DNA of 64,000 nucleotides. It comes from Owenia fusiformis. Its lineage: Eukaryota; Annelida; Polychaeta; Sabellida; Oweniidae. The translations under genes were made by a program, and so were the position numbers. The stretch's first letter is position 1, and each line of letters begins with the position of its first letter. The stretch lies in the NCBI GenBank assembly GCA_903813345.2, contig CAIIXF020000008.1:33630867-33694866 (forward strand). The letters run 5' to 3'. A model generated the notes under the pieces. It did no database searches, was not told the origin of the DNA, and was given only the letters and a program-made list of their open reading frames with translations. Below are positions 58,701 through 64,000 of the stretch, piece by piece.

Positions 58701-58778
58701 ATTGAGGCCTTCTACGATTATTGGAGGAATGAAAATGATAACGGAAATAGATTCTATGGACCATTACTTGACTTTTAA
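52752..58778 (+). CDS. SCP-like EF-hand protein, gene E (4 coding exons)
   Basis: Exons: 52752-52772 (MEYTTKQ), 55212-55353, 56979-57169, 58554-58778; phases 0, 1, 0; 192 aa, intact. It is the most diverged of the B-E group: the middle exon reads RAADRVYEVFQ and ends FWRNMFQ, and exon 4 starts AMDFNCDGY and ends FYGPLLDF. The two C-terminal loops are canonical (DFNCDGYITLDE, DTNHDGKISKDE). EF1 (DLRKTGSIEYES) has Arg, Thr and Ser at positions 3, 5 and 12 and so is predicted inactive. Several residues are shared with A rather than B-D (VRL near the start of exon 2, Tyr in FYGP, Leu-Val/Ile-Phe-Trp after EF3), suggesting E is closest to the ancestor of the B-E group. A MITE ends 21 nt before exon 3 and a mariner-like element lies about 90 bp after the stop. 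Confidence 0.87.
52930..55211. other. Intron 1 of gene E, mostly unassigned
   Basis: Unlike the introns of B-D it lacks the SINE-like and pearl-like blocks. Some of those sequences (for example ttctcattttcaaggattat) appear instead in intron 2 of E at about 55935. The ccacctggtggcgaaactgg motif at 52975 is shared with 33621. No gene on either strand. Confidence 0.45.
56150..56525. repeat. Tandem 'ggccattttgaaa' units in intron 2 of gene E
   Basis: Two to three degenerate ~140-bp units (aaatttgaaccaaatccatt, ggtatttgagttatcaa, accattttgaaa), the same family as in intron 1 of B and C and at the right edge of the window. Confidence 0.7.
56532..56957. mobile_element. Foldback MITE abutting exon 3 of gene E
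   Basis: Ends cagggtgggccaaaaaaaca and its inverse tgtttttttggcccaccctg are flanked by TA (56530-56531, 56958-56959). The inverted match runs ~170 bp per arm around a ~90-bp core. The TA target and cagggtg ends fit a mariner-derived MITE. Confidence 0.9.
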
Positions 58779-58867
58779 AATGAAAGAAAATAATGAACAT
58801 GAAAACTTGAAATTCATACAAAAGAATCACTTTAGTATATTTAAATAGGAAGGGTGTAATTCATATA

Positions 58868-59862
58868 CAGGATGTCCAAAAAAAACAGGACCGTAAGAAA
58901 GTTAAATAACTCGGTCAATTTTGCATATTTTGCCTTGAAATTTAAGAATTATTTAGTTCATTCAATGTGAATTTTTGTTCTGAAAGTTTGATGATAATCT
59001 GTTCATTGTGTCAAAAACTACAGTCCTTTACAAAACATGCTCAAAGTGGGCACTTCTCCTCTCTATGCACAAACGAATCCTGCGAACAAAGTTGTTAATG
59101 ACCCTTCTATACACATTAATGTGGATGGTAAATATTGGGGTAGTTATTGCCCTCTTAAGATTGTTATGGGCCTGTCAGTATACACATTGGCTTTGAGAAA
59201 TCCTCAAAGATAAAAATTTGGGGGATTTAGATCAGGCGAATGAGCTGCCCATATGGTTTGCGTTCTGCAACTGATGAGCTGACCACCAAAGCATTGCCTA
59301 AACCATTTTAGCATATCATTTGCAGTGTTGGGGTGGTATTGGCTTGTTGAAACCACTGCTTAATTATCTCATTAGATGTCCCTTCTGGTGCTTAGTGACC
59401 TCCACAACTTGGTGAGAACTTACTGGTCCTTGTTCATGGTGATAGCAAGTCCCCAGTCACCTTCGAACCAAAAGGGACTGATGATTCCATGTTTCCTCAT
59501 TGCCACCCAGGGAGTGCATTGTTCAGAATGCAATGGATGCTGTAACACTTCATCAGGAGGATGTAAACCCCAGTAGCAATTGTTCTTGGAACAAACTTGT
59601 CCATTCAGGAAGACATGTGTGTAGGAGGATCATCAACAGCTTTGTTCGCCAGATTGAATTGTGCATAGAGATGAGATTTGCAGATTTGGGGCATGTTTTG
59701 TAAGGAGCTGTAGTTTTTGACTCAATTGGTAGATTATTATTAAACTTTCACAACAAAATTCACATTGAATGAACTAAATAATTCTGAAATTTCAAGGCAA
59801 AATATGCAAAATTGACAGAGTTATTCAACTTTCTTACGGTCCTGTTTTTTTTGGACACCCTG
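58868..59862 (-). mobile_element. Mariner-like element with ~230-bp TIRs, 3' flank of gene E
   Basis: Ends caggatgtccaaaaaaaaca / tgttttttttggacaccctg are flanked by TA. The inverted match continues through ggaccgtaagaaagttaaat, ttgcatattttgcc and on to caaaacatgc and beyond, an unusually long TIR. The interior carries a decayed transposase on the - strand. It is absent after B and D, whose 3'UTR sequence (tttttaacctgat) reappears here only at about 59938. Confidence 0.85.
59100..59580 (-). pseudogene. Decayed mariner-superfamily transposase
   Basis: Read on the - strand, frames joined by small indels show PLHSEQC, then MRKHGIISPFWFEGD, then TANDMLKWFRQCFGG, then AAHSPDLNPPNFYL and GFLKANVY. 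These are the successive conserved blocks of mariner-type DDE transposases. The catalytic Asp expected in the Gln-Asp-Gly-Ala block is lost (Gln-Ala-Asn here), the usual Trp before GFLK is a TGA stop, and frameshifts separate the blocks, so it cannot be active. Confidence 0.75.
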
Positions 59863-59864
59863 TA

Positions 59865-61980
59865 TATATATAAATACTGACAAGATACAAATTAAATAAG
59901 ACTATTTCAGAAAATTGCTCCCTGGATCTGTTTCTCTTTTTAACCTGATGAATACACATAAATTTTAACTCATTTTGTTTTTCTTTTGATCTTACATGCT
60001 ACATAATGTGCATTGCTTCTTGTTGTGACATTAAACTGTAAGCATGAATTAAATGCAGCTAAATAAAAATCTTAAGGGATATTATAGAGATCAAAACAAT
60101 ATAAACAAGGCACATGCCGTGAACAAGATGACACACTTCAAAATTACCACCAAAAAACAAGATGGCCACCTTAGAGTTAATCAACTCTAGAACTTGATAT
60201 CCTATATAATGTGTGCGAATTTAGAGAAAATCCGATGAGTAAATGTTTTATTAAACCAGCAAAAAATATTTAGCTTAACAGAAATATTAGATAAGAAATG
60301 GCTGCAATAGTAACTTGAAATCAAAGTACACGGGCATATAAAAAACTAGCTAGAAAAGCCCCCATTAACCATATTCAAATACATAATAAATTGTCAAATA
60401 AGCTATCAAACACATTATTGTCAAATAATATGTGCTCTTGGCTGTTTTAAACTATTATAATGGTCATGTAAATTGTGTGGTCTCATAATGGATGATTGTT
60501 ATGCATCATTAGAATTCACTGTTAGACCCTATGACTGTTTTGTCAAATATCCTGAGGAAAATTAATTTTGTCCCTTTATTTCATTTTTAAGATGTTGAGA
60601 CCACGTACAGGGTGTAATTTTGTTTATATCTGAGCAATATATTTGTTTTAGATCATGTTTAGTCTGACCAAAGGATCTTACAAACTTAAAATAACTTTTT
60701 ATCAATATGAATTTTATTTTTCTGAAGATCTCTGCATCTATTGCATTCCCTTACTCATTCATTTCTGATCATTAGCTTTAGTCTGAGACCCAAACCTAAT
60801 GAAGCATGAAAGCATCCCCCATGACATCACACAATCCACAAGATCAATTTTTTTAAATAGTAAAAGCACCTTAACAACATATTCAAGTTAACATTTTAAT
60901 GTGATTGGTAATCTATGAGAGGTTATTATGAATGTTAGGTTATTATGAATGTTAACATGAATGTTAACATGTTAGGTTATTATGAATGTTAACATGGTTA
61001 ATTAGACTCATTCTCTCAATTTCTTTTATTTGCCACAGGTGCCTTGATTTCCATTTACTATGGCAACCATTTGTTATTCGATGTTTCTATTAAACTTAAT
61101 ATTCTTTAAGACATTCTATGCTGCACATTCAGTGAAAATACAATAAAATACATAAAAATTAAAGAAATTAAAGAAATATTATGAGAACTTTGTGATCAAC
61201 CTTCGTTTGTTAAACATGGATCTTTTTTCATGTCATTGTGAACCTTTATGTGTCTAGAAATTGAAAATTGAATTGAAATTAAAGTTTAGGAATTCTATTA
61301 ATATTATATTAATACCATGCTGTAAATTGGGTTTTTTATGTCCGAAGCACTGCTCAAACAAATTCGCTTTTTGTATCTATTTAATTTCAACAGATGATAA
61401 AGTTCTCGATCTTAAATATTACCCTCATAATGACATTGTTGTAACATGTTCTATGTAGCAGCATCCTGTTTCCTGCATAAAATGGAAGAACATATATTTG
61501 CTTGAGATAGTAACATATTGTCTTAAAACATTCTAGCAAGTTGTGCTATGTGGCATCCCACATTCTGTATTCTCAACAAATATATCATCCTCCTAAGCAG
61601 GTATCCAGAATCCGTACCTCCTTCTTCCCCCCCCCCCCCCCACTGTAACCAATTTGGAAGTGCCCGATTAAAATGAATCATTTGATCTAATTATGCGCAA
61701 TGATGTATACATGACAGCCAATCAGATTTCGAGTTCTTAATCGGGGAAATGCTAATTGCTTATCGCAGGGGGTAAAATGAAAGAATATATTCTGGATTTT
61801 GAAGCCCTGTGATCGGAGGATGCAAACATATATACTAATTATATAAGAACTAAACAATTAACTAATGATGAAATTGATTGTATGTTCGATACACTTACTA
61901 CCAGTATGGTGAATAATCAGACTTGCATATACCGAAAAGGAAATTCCCAAAACACATAAAACCGTTCTCGAACGATTCTG
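59865..61980. other. Non-coding region downstream of gene E
   Basis: The E 3'UTR-like sequence resumes at about 59938, with a candidate AATAAA at 60062-60067. At 60920-60990 a short tandem repeat (ttaggttattatgaatgtta) occurs three times. A poly-C tract lies at 61627-61640. No gene is supported. Confidence 0.45.
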
Positions 61981-61984
61981 GGAA

Positions 61985-62146
61985 GACTTGTTCAGGAACA
62001 CAATGCTGCTTGGCGGGAGTGGACACGCGCAGGCCACCCTAGGGACTCATCTAACCCCATTTGGGAACGGTATAAATCCGCTAAAAGGAACTTTCAAAAA
62101 GCATACAAGTACGCAAGATATGAATTCGAAACAGCAAAATTGAATT
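61985..62146 (+). pseudogene. LINE fragment (linker before reverse transcriptase)
   Basis: An open stretch reads HNAAWREWTRAGHPRD, then NPIWERYKSAKRNFQKA, ending at a TAG (62144-62146). The Trp-Arg-x-Trp-x-x-Ala-Gly-x-Pro-Arg-Asp followed by a Lys-x-x-Phe motif is typical of the segment between endonuclease and reverse transcriptase in non-LTR retrotransposons. Only this piece is left. Confidence 0.6.
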
Positions 62147-62500
62147 AGAATACCAGATCGATACAGCAAAACTAATGTTCATATGGATGTTACTGAGTTT
62201 GCCTTGCAATGATATATACAAAAGACTGTTGATTTTACGAATGACACTAATGGAATTTGATTTTAAAGGAATTAAAATGACATCCCCAATCGCACACATG
62301 TGGTGCATGGCCAGGAAATACGATCTTTCCGAAATTGTAAAACTAATGTTAGATAAGAGAGTAACATATTGTCTTAAAACATTCTAACACATCTAAAACA
62401 GCCCGCATTCTGTATTCACAACAAACATATGGTACTAGAGTAATAAATGTGTATAAGAGAGTAATAAACTTAAAACATTCTTGATATAGCGGTATGAAGC

Positions 62501-63006
62501 CAGAGTGAGCTAAAAAAGGTGACCCAAACGAATCACACATCTACTACACTAGCTATTTGATGAGTGTGCATACTATATTCTGTAATTTCATTGGTTTATT
62601 GAAACTGTTTCTGTCTTGTGAACCCACTCATCCCCTTCGCCTTGAGCCACCCCCCCCCCACTCTTCGTTATAAACCAAACCACCAGGCCAGAGAAAATTG
62701 GACCCCATTTGGTAAATCATATCTACTATCTTGGAGGAGCATCAGAGAGTTGAAACAAGAGAAGGATGATTAGAGCCATTACACAAGATATTTGTGAGCA
62801 TCGAGTCACCTGGTGCGTTCGAATTAGCCTCCAGAGATGAGAAATAACCATAAAATTTTGGTCATTTGAGGTAGACCAATGAGACTTGGTAGAATGAAAC
62901 AAGGTAGGCTGAGCAAGGTTAAATTGTGCCAAATATGATTTTAAACCCATGCTGAATGACTGAATTATCAACAATTGTTTTTGGTTACCTTTTTTGGCTC
63001 ACCCTG
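62501..63006. mobile_element. MITE with 'cagggtgagccaaaaaagg'-type ends
   Basis: Left end cagagtgagctaaaaaaggt, right end inverse accttttttggctcaccctg. The match is good but imperfect over about 25 bp. It is related in its ends to the foldback MITE at 56532. Contains a poly-C tract at 62649. Confidence 0.7.
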
Positions 63007-63009
63007 TAG

Positions 63010-64000
63010 AAAACAGCAACCTAGCAGATAAGCAAATCCCACTGAACAAAACAGTCTATTAAATTTCTAGTCATTTTGGACTTTACATGATCCTAATAAC
63101 CAGGGGCCCCTTTTTGTACCATTCGTAGTCAAAAATGTTCATCAGTCTATTGTTTAATTTACAAATTTCATTAAGTTTCAAAATCTACATCCATGATCTG
63201 GGAAACTCTGTCAACAGGTATTTTAGTTATCACATCTTACTTTTCCATGAAAAATGGCAGCTATTTTGAAATGAGTAGCAATATTGAAAATGTCTTCTTG
63301 AACAGAGGTCCAGAGATATTAGCTTAAAAATTCTGAACCATAAATGGCATTTGAAAATTAGCAGCCATATTGGAAATTTCCTTTTGATAAATAGTGGTTA
63401 TCTTGAAAATCTTGAATCTTGAAGAGCTCCCTTGTCCCTAGGTATTAGCATATGAAACCAAATCTGTCCACTGATATTTGAGTTATTGAAGATTATGTTT
63501 TTTCAGCTTTCGGCTATTTCAGCTGCTATCTTGAGGAGAGCTCCTTTATCTCTAGGCATCACTGTATAAAATTTGAACCAAATCAGTCTTCTGGTATATG
63601 ATCATCAAAGATGGTTTTCTACGGAAAAAAGGCAGCCATTTTGAAATTATGTGCCCATCTTGAATATTCCTAATCAAGCACAGATTTTGTGTCAAACACT
63701 GTCCACTGGTATTTGAGTTATCAAAGATAAAGTTTTTTTTATGAAAAATGATGACCATTTTGAAATTCAGCAGCCATCTTGAAAATTTCATCTTGAGCAA
63801 AGCTCCTTTGTACCTCGGCATCAGCATATAAAATTTGAACGAAATCTGTCGACTAGTATTTGAGTTACCAAAGATTATGTTCTTTTATGAAAAATGGTGG
63901 CCATTTTGAAATTGAGCTGCCATTTTCAAAATTTCTTATCAAGCAGGCCTTCTGTGTCCCTCAGCATCTGAACAAAATCCGTCTACTGGTATTCAAGTTA
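63010..64000. repeat. Pearl-like head and ~140-150-bp tandem array, open at right edge
   Basis: Head aacagcaacctagcagataa, then atcccactgaac (compare atcccaacgaac at 42621). Then about six diverged units with aaatttgaaccaaatc, ctggtatttgagttatcaaa, gaaaaatg and ggccattttgaaat. The array leaves the window, so its tail cannot be seen. Confidence 0.75.

Overview
The window is AT-rich, intron-containing animal DNA. It holds a tandem family of small EF-hand genes with the hallmarks of invertebrate sarcoplasmic calcium-binding proteins (SCPs), one large apparently intronless gene for a secreted Cys-rich protein, and a dense layer of non-autonomous transposons and satellites. Several repeats resemble the bivalve pearl/HINE elements (subterminal inverted repeats, tandem ~80-155 bp cores, an ACGG tetranucleotide run next to a fixed tail). 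I therefore infer a lophotrochozoan, most likely a mollusc. No species can be named from the sequence alone. All real genes found are on the + strand.

Layout. 1-1100: a 162-bp satellite running off the left edge. 1408-3507: a 699-aa secreted, possibly GPI-anchored, Cys-rich protein. 4404-5466: a 36-bp minisatellite. 5.5-14.4 kb: no gene; a foldback element, a hAT-type element with perfect 8-bp target duplications, a ~117-bp satellite split by a TTAA-flanked element, and a second foldback. 14.8-18.9 kb: SCP gene A. 19-23 kb: pearl-like repeats with internal minisatellites. 23.6-28.5 kb: SCP gene B. 28.8-34.4 kb: nested transposons. 34.9-40.7 kb: SCP copy C, a pseudogene. 43.5-49.2 kb: SCP gene D. 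50-52 kb: a duplicated 167-bp segment and a tetranucleotide microsatellite. 52.8-58.8 kb: SCP gene E. 58.9-64 kb: a decayed mariner-like element in the 3' flank of E, LINE debris and a new repeat array leaving the right edge.

Each SCP copy has the same four coding exons: a 7-codon first exon, an EF1 exon ending in phase 1, a 191-nt middle exon (190 nt in C), and a 225-nt last exon with two canonical EF-hands ending in a Phe-x-Gly-Pro-x-x-Asp-(Phe/Leu) tail. Predicted products are 190 aa (A) and 192 aa (B, D, E). Gene A keeps a canonical first calcium loop. In B, C, D and E that loop has lost its coordinating residues in positions 3, 5 and 12. B-E also lie in large, mosaic segmental duplications that A does not share. 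The simplest reading is that A is the conserved SCP and B-E are a younger, locally amplified and diverging subfamily, whose promoters, introns and 3' ends have been repeatedly hit by mobile elements.
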